From the NCBI GenBank assembly GCA_003049465.1, contig PYSS01000196.1:1-42726 (forward strand): DNA of 42,726 nt, given 5' to 3'. Below, in pieces: positions 1 through 11,041 of the stretch (the stretch's first letter is position 1; each line of letters starts with the position of its first letter). The translations under genes and the position numbers were made by a program. The notes beneath the pieces were generated by a model. It was given only the letters and a program-made list of their open reading frames with translations. It was not told where the DNA came from and searched no databases. The DNA is from Magnaporthiopsis rhizophila (Eukaryota; Ascomycota; Sordariomycetes; Magnaporthales; Magnaporthaceae).

Positions 1-937
1 GGACCAATTGGTCCTGACTCCGAGTTCATGCGGTATATACAAGGCACGTAGATTGTTACATTTGGCGAAGTTGTCTCTTGCATTGTTCGTTTTGGTCTGT
101 GATGCTGTCAGCCGGCCAATGAGGTCAGGAACGGATTCTGCCAAGAAGAAAGGAGTTGGGACCCCAAAACGCCGCTCCATAGAGGCGAATTTGTGAGGAT
201 AGAGAACGGATTCCGCAAAGGATTGGAGAAAGGAGTACATTTGTAACCCCAAAACGCCTCCGTGGGGGCGAATCCCCTCGAGTGCCGTTCAGCGCCTGCC
301 GACAGAATAAGTGGAATAAGTCTCCAGAATTTATCCCTGACGAGAATACCTGGTTGGCTGAGAGAGATGCACTTAAGGGAGCCGACGGCAAGGAGGCAGG
401 ATCGACTCGGGCTGGCAACGTTGCGGCCCCCCAGAAATCGGCAGTGCACGCCCCACAGGTTCGACGTCAGCGAAGCCGCCGATCGACTCGTATTATTCTC
501 CCTTGGACTCTTCCTTGGTTCGGCCAACCCAGAAACTTGGCCAACCGGCACGCCCGGAGAGCAATGCCTTAATTTATACTTTTCCGCGTGTCCATGATCG
601 TCCACCATAGGGAGGGGACATGGGAGCCGCATCGGTCGATGGACTGCAGCCTTGACGGCATCCTGACGGAGCTTCCTGGCTGTAATTCGAAAGGGGAGAG
701 AGAAACAAGAACAAAAAAAAAATAAGGGGCTTGGCTTCTCAGAGGAGGATAAATAAGACCGTGATGTCCGGCTTCCTCTGCCGTCTCTCTTCTGAAACCC
801 TCACCCTCAGCATTGCGCTTGACCTTCGTTCCACACCTGCCATTCTTTAGCAACAAAACACACTGCTCGACAGTAATCCCATTCCCTTTTTCCCTTTCAA
901 GTTCTCCTTGTCTCTTCCGTCTCAAAACTCAGCCACA
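1..937. other. 5' flank and promoter region of the NIS1-like gene
   Basis: I see no gene here. The short ORFs on both strands lack codon regularity or family resemblance. A diverged tandem duplication lies at about 131-280. An AT-rich ATAAATA element at about 749-755, some 185 bases before the ATG at 938, is a plausible TATA element. It is followed by a pyrimidine-rich stretch typical of fungal 5' leaders. Confidence 0.5.
131..280 (+). repeat. Diverged tandem duplication of about 75 bases
   Basis: Two adjacent copies share the same ordered blocks: ACGGATTC (131 and 206), GAAAGGAGT (about 148 and 228), ACCCCAAAACGCC (about 161 and 246) and a GGCGAAT block (184 and 267). The copies differ by small indels and substitutions. 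No function is apparent. Confidence 0.6.
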
Positions 938-1450
938 ATGCAGTTCAGCACCCTCCTGACACTCGCCGCCGCCGCCGCCGCCCCGGCATCGGCCTTCATC
1001 GACAAGATGGTGGCCGTCACCAAGGAGATGAGGCCCGGCGGCACGGCCAAGGTCACGATGCACAGGTCCATGTACATCCAGAACTTTGACGACTTCGGCA
1101 TCGTCTGGGGCCTGGCGCCGACCTCGATGACCCAGGCCTCGTGCCCGGGCTGCGTCGGCCGCCGCATCGACTACACAAATCTTTGGGCCAACAACGCGGT
1201 CAAGGTGCCCGAGACGGGCAACTTTGACATCCCCGTCGTCATCCCCAAGGAGATCCCGCGGGGAAGGTACTTGCTGGTTGGAGGGACTTCGTTCCTGGTG
1301 GGGGTGAGTTTTTTTTTTTTTTTCTCTCTCTGCTTCCTTCTGTCCCTGATCCCCTGATATCAGGAAGGCCTATTTGCTAATACTGTCCTTCTTCAGGCTT
1401 CGGGATTCTCTGGGTTTAACTACTTCAACAAGACCATTTCTATTCAGTGA
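938..1450 (+). CDS. Small secreted protein, NIS1-like (candidate effector)
   Basis: Two exons, 938-1303 and 1397-1450, give 139 residues. The 93-nt intron has GTGAGT at 1304, a GCTAAT branch-like sequence and CAG at 1394-1396. Joining in phase 0 adds 17 residues and a TGA. The start ATG follows CCACA. Residues 1-19 are a clear signal peptide (Leu/Ala-rich core, cleavage near ASA/F). The mature part is a small beta-rich domain with a CPGC motif near residues 72-75 and a C-terminal ASGFSGFNYFNKTISI segment. Size, order of features and the tail resemble the fungal NIS1 family, secreted proteins of plant-associated fungi that in Colletotrichum and Magnaporthe interfere with plant immune receptor kinases. 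I see the signal peptide, intron and length directly. The NIS1 assignment is from memory of the family and is moderate. It could otherwise be an unnamed small secreted protein. Confidence 0.75.
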
Positions 1451-1681
1451 ATGGTTAAAACTACGAGCTGTTGTTATGTTACGCTACTTTGGCACTTGTT
1501 TCACTCTTTCTGTCAGCGCTGCAGCGATTTTGCAATCAAAACCATTCTTTTCTTGCCGTCCTGTGCCTGTGCCTGTGACGTGACCCCGTAGCTAGGTGCC
1601 CTTGCTTTCGATGCCCGTGCTGTCTCGTAATGTGTGTGGCCTGAAAAGTGTCGTGCGTTCCGGGCGGGTATCGCCATGGAG

Positions 1682-3202
1682 TCAAGTCAAACCCCTGGTC
1701 GGCGCCACCACGCCAAACGCCCAAACGTCCATGCTGTCCGCCTCCCTCCAAATGCGCTCAAAGCTGGCAACCTGCCCCGCGAGCACGTCCAGGTCCACCA
1801 GGCTCCTCTCGTCGAAGTCTTGCGGAAACTCCTTGAGCAGCCACGACGGCGCCGTGACGAGCGACACCTCGGGAATCCCCGCCCGCAGCAGCGGGAGGCC
1901 CTCGCCGAACTGCGTGTGACCCGGCGCCGTCGGGTTCATGATGCGCACGACGCCTTCTCCTTCCTGTCCTCGTCCTCTCCCGGCACCGCTCCAGTGCCTG
2001 CGGACCAGCGCGGCAAGCTCGGGCGTCGCGGCGTACAGCAGCTCGTCCTCGGGTTTTCCCGTCGGCTCGTAGCTGTTGCGGGATAGATCCTCGGCGTAGC
2101 TGCGGGCGCCGAGGTGCTCGACGCAGCTGCCAAAGACTGCGCGCATGCCACCCATAACAGACGAGTTCCACAGTTCCGGGTGGTCGGCCAGCCAGCGCGT
2201 CGTGGAGCGCTTGGTGGTCGAAAAGGGCGCCGAGTGGATGTGCGCCGTCACGAACGCCAGGACAGTCGTGCGGCGCGGCGGGGAATCCCGCGCGAGAGAC
2301 CGCGCGTACTGCACCAGCGCGATGTGGCCGTTCTCCTCGGCGATGTTGGTCCCGTCCGTGTGCGTGTTGATGATGACCGACTCGTTGCGAAGCGCGGTGC
2401 CCGGGATGACGACCCAGATGCTCCGCGTGGGCGTGTCTGGTACCAATCGGCCGGGCAGCGTGACCCTGGCTGTCGTGTTTGCCGCCACGGCTGCCCGTAC
2501 GGACAAGGCAGCCTTGCCCGAGACGTAGACGGCCGGGATGCCGAAGAAGGGACTGTGGAAGGGCGCGTACAGCCCCGCCGCCAGCCCGTCGCTGATGTTG
2601 TCCCACACGTACACGATCGCCCGCACCCCGGCGTCCCGGGCCGCCGTCAGGTTCGTGACCAGCGTGTTGGCCGGAGTGCTGGGGACGCCCGTGTACTGGT
2701 CCGGCCAAGGGGGAGACCCCGGCCACAGCGGCAGCACCGTGCTGGTGTTGGTTACGGGTGGGTTGGAAATCTCCACAACGGCAATCCCGCCCGCGGCATC
2801 TGCCCACTTAGGCGGGTGGCCGGTGCCGATGAGGCTTATCAGGGGGCCCTCGACGCCGTCCTCAGACGTGTGACCCGAGTAGGGAACGGTGGACGAGACT
2901 GTGATGGGCTGGAGACTGTTGCCGATCGCCAGCCGGCCTGGGTTGAGCGAGCTGAGGTTGTCGTATGAGAACCTCCACACGTCCGAGTAGACGTGCAGCC
3001 CCAGCAACTCCAGCTGTCCTTGGATATGGTCGATGAGCTGGTTGTGCGTCTCGGACCCGGTCCGTCGTGAGCCGAGCTTTGCCAGGTAGTCGCTGGTGGC
3101 TTCTAGGCCGAGCCATTGCTGGGGTGGGTGATGCCACGCTGCAGACGCGAGGACTGTATTGAGCATTGTTAAAGACAAGAGACATACGATTACCACTGCC
3201 AT
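1682..3202 (-). CDS. Secreted PA-domain M28-type metallopeptidase
   Basis: A single exon of 506 residues starts at ATG 3202. Residues 1-20 form a signal peptide. The order is: an N-terminal segment with TGSETHNQLIDHI (48-60) typical of this family, a protease-associated (PA) domain at about 110-255, then an M28-like zinc peptidase domain from about 260. HTDG (281-284), EENG (289-292) and VEHLGA (361-366) match the zinc-ligand and catalytic blocks of M28 peptidases in position. The family removes amino acids or short peptides outside the cell or in vacuoles. Seven or more Asn-X-Ser/Thr sites support secretion. The substrate cannot be told, because this subgroup is poorly characterised and some zinc ligands differ from classical M28 aminopeptidases. 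It is transcribed toward the NIS1-like gene. Confidence 0.85.
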   Translation of the reverse strand: MAVVIVCLLSLTMLNTVLASAAWHHPPQQWLGLEATSDYLAKLGSRRTGSETHNQLIDHIQGQLELLGLHVYSDVWRFSYDNLSSLNPGRLAIGNSLQPITVSSTVPYSGHTSEDGVEGPLISLIGTGHPPKWADAAGGIAVVEISNPPVTNTSTVLPLWPGSPPWPDQYTGVPSTPANTLVTNLTAARDAGVRAIVYVWDNISDGLAAGLYAPFHSPFFGIPAVYVSGKAALSVRAAVAANTTARVTLPGRLVPDTPTRSIWVVIPGTALRNESVIINTHTDGTNIAEENGHIALVQYARSLARDSPPRRTTVLAFVTAHIHSAPFSTTKRSTTRWLADHPELWNSSVMGGMRAVFGSCVEHLGARSYAEDLSRNSYEPTGKPEDELLYAATPELAALVRRHWSGAGRGRGQEGEGVVRIMNPTAPGHTQFGEGLPLLRAGIPEVSLVTAPSWLLKEFPQDFDERSLVDLDVLAGQVASFERIWREADSMDVWAFGVVAPTRGLT

Positions 3203-4743
3203 TGTTACTGGTGTAGTTGCGAGCGCATCAGCGCCTCTTGACGGCAGACGGGGATGGAGAGCATGTAGGTGACCCCGCCTTGAAAGGGACGATCACGGGG
3301 TTGCCGTTAACTGCCGGATGAGGTACCTCTGCCCGGGTAAAATGCACATGCAGCATGAACGTGAACAGGCAGGTCGGCCGGATTATGCACATGAATGCAA
3401 GGTACCTGATACTCATGTGACCAAGCTGTCTCCCTTATTGTCGAGGCCTTCGGAAAGGATACGACTTCCGTGGCAAAGTCCAGCTGTCCCTAACGGCGCT
3501 CTCTTGGGGTCTGTGGTTTGGAGAATGCCGCCAAGTAGCGGCGACGAGCCATGCAACAAAACACGACTCCGCGTTGTAGAACCGCCACACTCGCATTGGA
3601 CTTGACGCCAACGAGCATTCGGGCATCCCTCGCCCTCTTTTGCTCTCCTCGCTATCGTCCACATCCCCGCCCGTCTCGTCGCCACGTGACGCACTCCGTC
3701 CCAGCCGGGCCGCAGCTGAGACATGAACAAGAAACCAAGAAACAGTCGTCGTCGACACGGAACGCCCTCTGTAGGCGTCGGTTTCCACGGATTTGTGGTG
3801 GTAGATGCCAGCACCACCAGCATCCCCGTCCTCGGACTTGGCCGTCTTGTAGAGCGAGATGCCGTCGATAATACACACCACAATCAGCTCTGCCGGCAGC
3901 AGCGGATCAGTTTGCAAAAGAGCCGGCTGAGGCTGTCCAAACCGTTTCCAATCATGTCGACACCGTCCAAACGAACGTCCTCAACGTTGCCCGTCGCCGA
4001 AAAAAAGAACAAGCAACACTTCCCGCCCGCCTCTCCTGCTCCTCAGCGCCTGCAACACATCGGCGCACAGGTCCTAGAGGGTCGAGAATTTTGGCGTAGC
4101 CCCGGCTTCCAAGCAGCTCGCCGTGGACAAGCAGCCCGCGAGCTTAAAGTGTAATACCCTAACGCCGGAACTGCCTCGTCCCGTTATGGCTTTCGCCTTG
4201 CCCCACTCGCGTGATACGATGAGGCGGCGATCCTTGATGGCTGCGTCAAGTTCAATGGCGTCATATCGATCAGCTTGCGGATGTCGACCATGTCCAAGCC
4301 GGGGCGAGTAGGCTACGCGACCGCTGCCCCTGCAGCATATGCCTGAAGCTGCTGCCACATCGGATTAGCGGTGCAAGGGCACAGGTGATAAGGGGGTTGC
4401 GCTATCGACTATTGCGGAAAAGTCAGAAACTGCTACTGTGGTTGCATATGGGTGTCCTTGGAGTTCTCACGTTGAGTTGCTGGCTCATGCCGCTGTTCGG
4501 CCAGCTCTAGGGCCTTGCTATGCTGTCCAGTTTCCGTCGAAGTTCTGATTCCATCTCGCACAGTATCCAAAAAGCTCCGTTCACCCTGGTCAAATAGGTC
4601 TCGGGACATATTCTTTGAGTGAGCATCTCTCTTTTTGCTGGGGTTGTTAAAGGTATTCAGCTGGTTGTGAATTGCAGCTATCGCTTTGTCGATGCTTTCG
4701 ATCAGTTCTTTCGGTTGCTCTTCCCTTCTGCAAACACGGAGAG

Positions 4744-4785
<42 letters not shown>

Positions 4786-7018
4786 GACGGATAACGCAAA
4801 TTAAAGCTGCGGCTTATTATTTGCGATCATTCTTTAAAAAGGGCCCAATGACATTTATTTTCTACGGCGGGAAGTATGGCTACAATCAGACCCATCACGG
4901 ATGGCACATTCTTGAAAGTGGTCAAAAACATCTCGATGCCCCGCCAGGTCCTCGGCCTAAACGCAGCCTTGGCCTGAGTTCTGGCCCTGGCTGCTATACG
5001 AGGGGCTTGGAGACAGCAAACTCCGTTACCCCAGTGGGCATTTGCTACATGACGAACGAATAAGAGAGGAGACTGTTTGAGAACCATGGTGGACATCAAC
5101 GTCTAAAATAACGCCCACAGCATCCAGAACGGACCAGCTTGATAGCCTGTCTTCCAGGCGCGGGGTGGTCACGGTCCAGCGCGGTCGTTCCTGCACTTTC
5201 AGCCGCAGGACCCTTGACACTGCTATCGTGTGGCTCCCGCGCCGCCTGGAGCTGCGCATGAATGCAGTCCTATGAGCCTGCTTCACCTAATCTGCCAGCC
5301 TTTCCGAGCCGCCGTGTATGCGTGTCCAAGCCGCGGGTGCCGCGTTAACGTGGTGAACTCTGGCCTGGGCCTGATATCGGGCTGAGAGCTGCTTCCGTTC
5401 TTTTTTCATATGCTGGAGATGTGCGCGGGGTCAGCTACCACCCCTGATTTTAAGCCGCGCCAGACGCTTGTGCCAGCGGCCATGCTGAATCAAGCCTGGC
5501 CTCTCTCCTAAAGCTTTTGACCGAAATGGCAGTGGAGGCTGAAAGCGGTCACTTAGCGTCCATTAGGATGGGGAGATTGGACACACGAGGTCGCACGAAG
5601 ATGAAATTTGGATGGACGCCACTGGGCGTGATGGGCCCACCTTTTCTTGATTTTAAGCAGCGGTGGGGTGCACGCACAGTGATGGGATGCGATTCAGTTG
5701 AGGAAAAAAGGTCGAAATCCAGCCAAACGGCGGTCTGCTCCGAAAGAGGCGGGGGACGCAAGCTGCAATCCAGCCCCTTTTGAGCTCCAGACGGAGACGG
5801 CCCGTGTCTCGATAATTGGCACGAAAAACGGAGCAGTGTTAGCTGCAGGTCGGCCTGTTTCGGCGTGGTTACCTCATGGTGCAGGTCTGCGAGAGTCGAC
5901 GCGTCGCGTCTGGTGGTGTTAGCCGGCTTGGGTGGGAAATGCCCTTTTGTGACGACGCAACTGCCATTACCAAACGTGCCTGCACTAGCACCGACTCCAC
6001 ACCAATGACCAATGACTCGGCCAGCATCGCCGTTCAAGGACAACGAATGCGTTGGCTGGAACCACCACTGGGCTCGTTCGTCCAGGCCGGCCCAGGGCTA
6101 TCTATACGCCATCGGCGGTGCCAGATAGCTGTCCGTGTCGGACCGAATGACGAGAGCCCTCTGTTGCCATAAATGCACTTGCCCGTTTCCGAAATCTCGG
6201 CCTGTGATATGCCGTGCCAATGCTGGCGACCCAGCCGGGCAATCGACCAGAGCTCATCAAACCTATCAAACCTATGCAACATCGTCAGCCCTGGATCCCT
6301 GATGTCCTAGCAACAATCGCACAAGCTGGCTGCGAAAGCGTAGAAGTTGCCAGAGGGCAAAGGCCCTCGGCTGGGCTTCCATGTCTGCAGCCTCCGGCGA
6401 CGGTCGATTCCACACCGTCCGCCCGCCAGGTTCCCTGGGCCTAATTAACGTTGGCGGTGGGTCCGCACCCATCCCACTCACTGGCCAGCCTGCTCTCGCG
6501 TCGGTTCCCCTGCCGAACTGGCAAACGGGCCCAGGGGGTTCGCGAGCTGCCCTGGCCTGGTCTTCGCTGCTATTTTTCCATTTCCTGTTCTCCCAGCCAG
6601 CTCCATCCCACTCTTGCACCACCCGCCAACAAAATCCTCCCAGGTCCTCCCGACGACGCATGATTTCGCTCCGTCTTCCGCAGCCTTCTTAACCAAGCTA
6701 TCCCCGGCCAAGGCTAGGACCTGCCTGTAGTTGCTGTTATAGAGTAAGGAAGCAAAGGCTCAAGCTATCAAAATCGCCAGCGCCGCCTCGGGAATCCGTG
6801 CCACCAAAGTCAATTGCGCCGACCCAACAGAACGCCCCGATCGCATCACCGTCGCCCGACGGCAGCCTGCAGGCAGGACATCTGCTGCCCGCTGCGAGTA
6901 ACCGCTCTGGCGCTCGGTTTCTGCTGAGCTGATAAACCTGCGACGGCCGCTGCCTTGCCATCGCGAGCAGCCGCACCAGCGCTACGCACCAACTGCATCA
7001 AAAGCAATATCCCGCACA
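3203..7018. other. Long intergenic stretch, no convincing gene
   Basis: About 3.8 kb between the M28 peptidase and the coiled-coil gene. It contains only short ORFs. Two places look slightly protein-like. One is a helical, Val/Asn/Gln-rich segment read on the plus strand at about 3890-4015, ending KKEQ and followed by a stop. The other is a minus-strand segment at about 4190-4320 (about 40 residues, Asp/Ile/Arg-rich). Neither has a usable start or recognisable family, so they may be relics. The last 1.5 kb is probably the promoter and leader of the coiled-coil gene. Confidence 0.45.
4746..4784. repeat. 39-nt poly-T run
   Basis: An uninterrupted T run of 39 bases lies in an intergenic region. 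Similar runs occur at 11008-11040 and 34207-34228, and around the assembly gap near 25 kb. It could be the poly-A end of a minus-strand retro-inserted sequence, but no retroelement sequence is recognisable beside it. It may simply be a slippage-prone homopolymer. Confidence 0.7.
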
Positions 7019-10000
7019 ATGTCCGACGCCGACGGTTTTGAGGTCGTCCAGCGCGACGAGGCTACCGCGCCTACCCCGACCCCGAAGTCTCCGCCCAAGG
7101 CCGCGGGCGATGCGAGGAAGTTGCAGTCGCCTTCGGCCGCGGCCGCAAAGAAGACGGCCGGCACTGCCACGTCTGGTGTCAAGCGCCCAGGCACAGTGTC
7201 CGGGACGGCGACGAGGACCACCGGCACCACCGCCTCACGGACCTCGACTGCCGGCAGCACCCTAGCCAAGCCCCCAGCCCGCCCCGCGGCAGGCGCCCCA
7301 ACGGTTGTCAAGCGCCCCGGCACCGCCTCAACCACCGCCTCGCACCGCTCACAACCGTCGCAGTCCGAGGACGAGGCCGCCAAGCGTCGAACCTCGACCG
7401 TGTCCGGCAGCGCCCGCCGCGTCTCGGCCGCCCCCAGCTCGCCATCCGGCGGGGCGGCAACGACCACCTCCGCCCGCAAGCCCCTTAGCTCCGCCGGCAG
7501 TGCGACTGGAACCACCTCCAAGCCATCCACGTCGTCCAGGCTGTCCACCGCGGGCTCGGCCGCATCGACTGGCGCCACTCGAACACTTACGCCCCGGCCA
7601 GGTACCGCCACTGGAGGCGCTGTGGCCGACGCCAAGAAGCGCTTGTCCTCCGCCGGTGGCCCCGCTGCGGGCGCCACCGCCACGGCCCGCGTCGCTCGCT
7701 CCTCGCCCTCGGCCGCAAGCAGCTCTGGAGCCTCTACCGCCCTCGCGGCCGAGATAGATGCCCTCAAGGCGAAGCTGGCAGAGAGCGAGGCTAAAATTGA
7801 GGAGCTCACCAAGCTCAAGGCGGAGTCGCAGGACAAGATCGCCAGCCTAGAGGCGAACGCTGGTGGCAACCAAGAATCCGAGGCGGAAGATCTGGAGGCT
7901 CTTCGAACCCAGCATGCCAGCGAGCTCGCCGCGCTCGAGGCGCGTGTAACCGAAACCCAAGAAAAGCTCGTGGCGGCCGAAAAAGAACTCGAAAAGCACA
8001 GGTCCGAGGCCCACGGCCTCTCCAACGCCAAGGATGCCACCCAGTCAGAGCTTTCGTCGCTGAAGGAGGCCCTGGAGAAGCTCCAGGCGGAGCACGCGGC
8101 GAAGCTGAACGAAAGCGAGGCGAGCCTCGCCAAGGCCACCGAAGACCACGCAACGAAGCTCGTCCATATGCAGCAATCCCTCGAGGACAAGCACAAGGCG
8201 GCCATTTCGGCCCTGGAGGCTAAGCACGCCGAGGACCTGGCCAAGAACTCTGCCGAGGCGGGCGACCACGAGTCTGCGACGGCTTCTATGAAGGCCGTCC
8301 ACGAAGCCGCCATGGGCGACCTGCAGAAGAAGATAGATGAACTCACTGCATCGCTACAGGCGCTGGAAGCCGCCCATGAGGTCAAGCTGGTCTCAGAGGC
8401 CGACGCGTACACGGCAAAGGCATCCACGCTCGAGGGCGAGATCGCGGAGCTCAAGGCCAAGATCGAGGCGGCTGAGCAGGCCGCCGCCGCTGCGAAGGCC
8501 GACCTCGAGGCCAAGGCGTCCCAGGTGTCGGCCCTGGAGTCTCGCGTCGCGGAGCTCGATGCCGAAGTTGCCGAGGCCAAGGCTGCTGCCGCCAAGGCCG
8601 AGCAGGCTCTCGCTGACTCCCAGGCTCTGGTCGAGAAGGCCGCTGCCGAGAACAAGGAGAAGGATGAGGCTATCGCAAAGCTGAATGAGGAGCGCGCAGC
8701 TCTCCTCGAGAAGCACGAGGCGCAGTTGAAGCTGCTCTCCAAGGACTTTGAGGACGAGATCGAAAGCCTCAAAGGCGAGGCCCACTTCAAGCGCCAATTC
8801 CAAGAGCTTGAGCCCAAATATGCCGAACTCACTGCCAACTACGAAGAGCTCTACAAGTCGTCGACTAAAGCAGCCGATGCTGCGGCCGCTCAGGCCAAGG
8901 CGCTCGAGGCCGCTACTGCTGAGCATGCCGCCCTTGTGGAAACGCTGGCGACCAAGGAGGCAGAGTATCAGAAGAGCCTAGACGCTCTGCGCGCCAGTCA
9001 TGCCGAGGAGCTGGAGAGCGCCAAGCTCGGCGCCAGTTCGGACAGGGACACGCACGTTCAGGAGCTCGAGGCCCTCAAGGCCAGCCATGCCGCGCAGGTT
9101 GACAAGCTCAAGGCCGATGGCGAGGCAGCGCTTGCCGGGGAGCTCGAGGCCCTCAAGGCTGGCCATGCCGAGGCCCTTGAGCTCATCAAGAAGGAGTTCG
9201 CCACCGAGAAGGAGAGCATGCTCGCCAGCCACAAGGACGAGCTTTCAAGCGCTAGGGCTGCTGGCGAGGGGTCGGCAAGCTCCAAGGTGGATGAGCTCAA
9301 GGCCGCGCTCGAGTCCAAGCACGCGGCTGAGGTCACCAAGCTCATGGAGGAGCTCGAGTCTGCCAAGAGCCTGCAGAAGGAGATCGACGCGGCCGAGGTC
9401 CGACTGACGGAAGCCCAGGCCGCCCACGCGGCAGCGCTTGAGCAAACCAAGAAGGACATGGAGTCGAGCCACAGCGCCGAGGTGGAGAAGCTGGTCAGCC
9501 TGCACAACGGCACCATCGAGAGCCTGAAGCAGGACGGCGAGACCAGCGCCGCGGCCGGGCTGGAGGCGCTCAAGGCAGAGCACGCCAAGAACATCCAGGC
9601 TCTTAAGGAGGAGCACCTGGCCGCATCGACGGCCCACGCCGCCGAGCTCGAGACCACTAAGCGGGAACTCGAGGTCGCCATGGCGCAGGTCAAGGCGGAG
9701 CTGGCCAAGGCGCAGGAGGAGATCGACTCGGTCAGCCAGCAGCTGGCGATCGAGAAGATGGAGAAGTTCGAAGCCACGGCGGCCCTCGACGCGGCTCGTA
9801 GTCAGAAGCCCGACACGTCCGAGACGGACGCCCTGAAGGCGGAGCTGGCCGCGCTCAAGGAGTCTTCGGCCGCGGCGGCCAAGGCGATGGAGGAAAAGGC
9901 GGCCAAGGCGGCCCAGGAGCTCGCGTCGGCCAAGGAGGACGTGCAGCTGGCGCAGAAGGAGCTCGAGGCGCACAAGCTCGAGGCCGAGGCCAAGGCCAAG

Positions 10001-10953
10001 ACGAGCGCCAACGACTACAAGGAGATGCACGACCTGCTGTCGGAGACGGTGGCCGAGGCCAACAAGAAGGCGACGGACGCGCAGCAGGCGGTCAAGGAGC
10101 TCGAGGCGCAGCTCAAGGTCAAGGAGGCGGAGCTGGCCGAGGCACAGGTGCGTTTTGTTCCGGGACTGGGGCCGACGCCGAGTCGTTTTATGGCCACCAG
10201 TAACCACAACCCTCCATCACCATCATCGTCCTCGTACCTGCAAAACGTGAGTTGCAAAACAAACAAAAAATTCTAACCCTCGTTATACTCTTTCGTTCGC
10301 GGCACGCCCACCAAACCACCACAAAGCACAAGCAATAGACCAAAACACAGCAGCCAAAGGGACTTGCTGCTAGTAGACACGCCGGCCCCGACGCCGAGGG
10401 CGACGCCGACGCCAGCGCTTCCGCGTCCAAGGCTGCGGAAGGTGAGGAACAGCGCCAGGGTGACGCGGACGATGATGATGATGATGATGGCGAGCCCGAC
10501 AACTCTTCTGCGGCAATAGCTTCGGTGCGAGCGCCCCTTTGCTTTGTTGCCGAGCAAATTTTCTTGCGTGCCACCGTCCTCCCCCATCCCAACACCACCA
10601 TGGCTACGCGGCAGGATTTCCGTCTTTTCCGCCTGCCTCTTTCTGATTTCATTCTGTCCCTTGTCCGCCTCCTCTTTTCGGCCTGACCACCTCGAGGGGT
10701 GTACACAACGTTGCTGACATCCACTCTGTCTCTTCCGTGTAGCTAGCTAGGGTACGCGAGATTATCCATCAGGTGACAGACGAGGCGGACGGCATGAGGG
10801 AACAAAACCGCCGGTATGTGTCTCTCAGCAATAATGGGACATCATAAATGGAACACTTGCTAACTAACGCCATCTGTGTCCAGCATGCTCGTCACTATAG
10901 CATCGGCGGACCAGGAAGTCAGCCCACCAGAGCCGGCTAGGGTCCGGACCTGA
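7019..10953 (+). CDS. Large coiled-coil protein with disordered N-terminus, four exons
   Basis: Exons 7019-10147, 10351-10524, 10743-10813 and 10884-10953 give 1147 residues. All junctions have GT...AG and keep one frame. Residues 1 to about 240 are Ser/Thr/Ala/Pro-rich with repeated KRPGT-like basic patches, so probably disordered. From about 243 to 1040 the protein is a near-continuous heptad-like Ala/Glu/Lys/Leu coiled coil with many KAEHAAEL-type repeats. Exon 2 (58 residues) is acidic with seven Asp in a row. Exons 3-4 add a short helical end (REIIHQVTDEAD...) and the TGA at 10951-10953. Similar fungal proteins are annotated only as 'M protein repeat' or kinetoplast-like by composition, which says nothing of function. 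A cytoskeletal or scaffold role with a basic filament-binding N-terminus is a guess. Reading on without splicing at 10148 stops after 42 unrelated residues. Confidence 0.85.
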
Positions 10954-11006
10954 TCTGCTGTTGGCTTCGTTGTCATGACCTGTCTTTACGCCTATTTGTC
11001 TCACTG

Positions 11007-11041
<35 letters not shown>

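Noticed and set aside
3723..4154. 143-codon plus-strand ORF starting MNKKPRN
   Set aside because: No coding bias, no domain, and a different frame in the same stretch looks more protein-like but has stops. Kept only as part of the intergenic note.
6982..8838. 618-codon open frame on the minus strand
   Set aside because: It lies antisense to the coiled-coil gene, is almost only Ser/Ala/Leu, and is the expected mirror of a repetitive GC-rich coding sequence.
9245..10207. 320-codon minus-strand open frame
   Set aside because: Leu/Arg/Gly-rich antisense shadow of the coiled-coil repeats.
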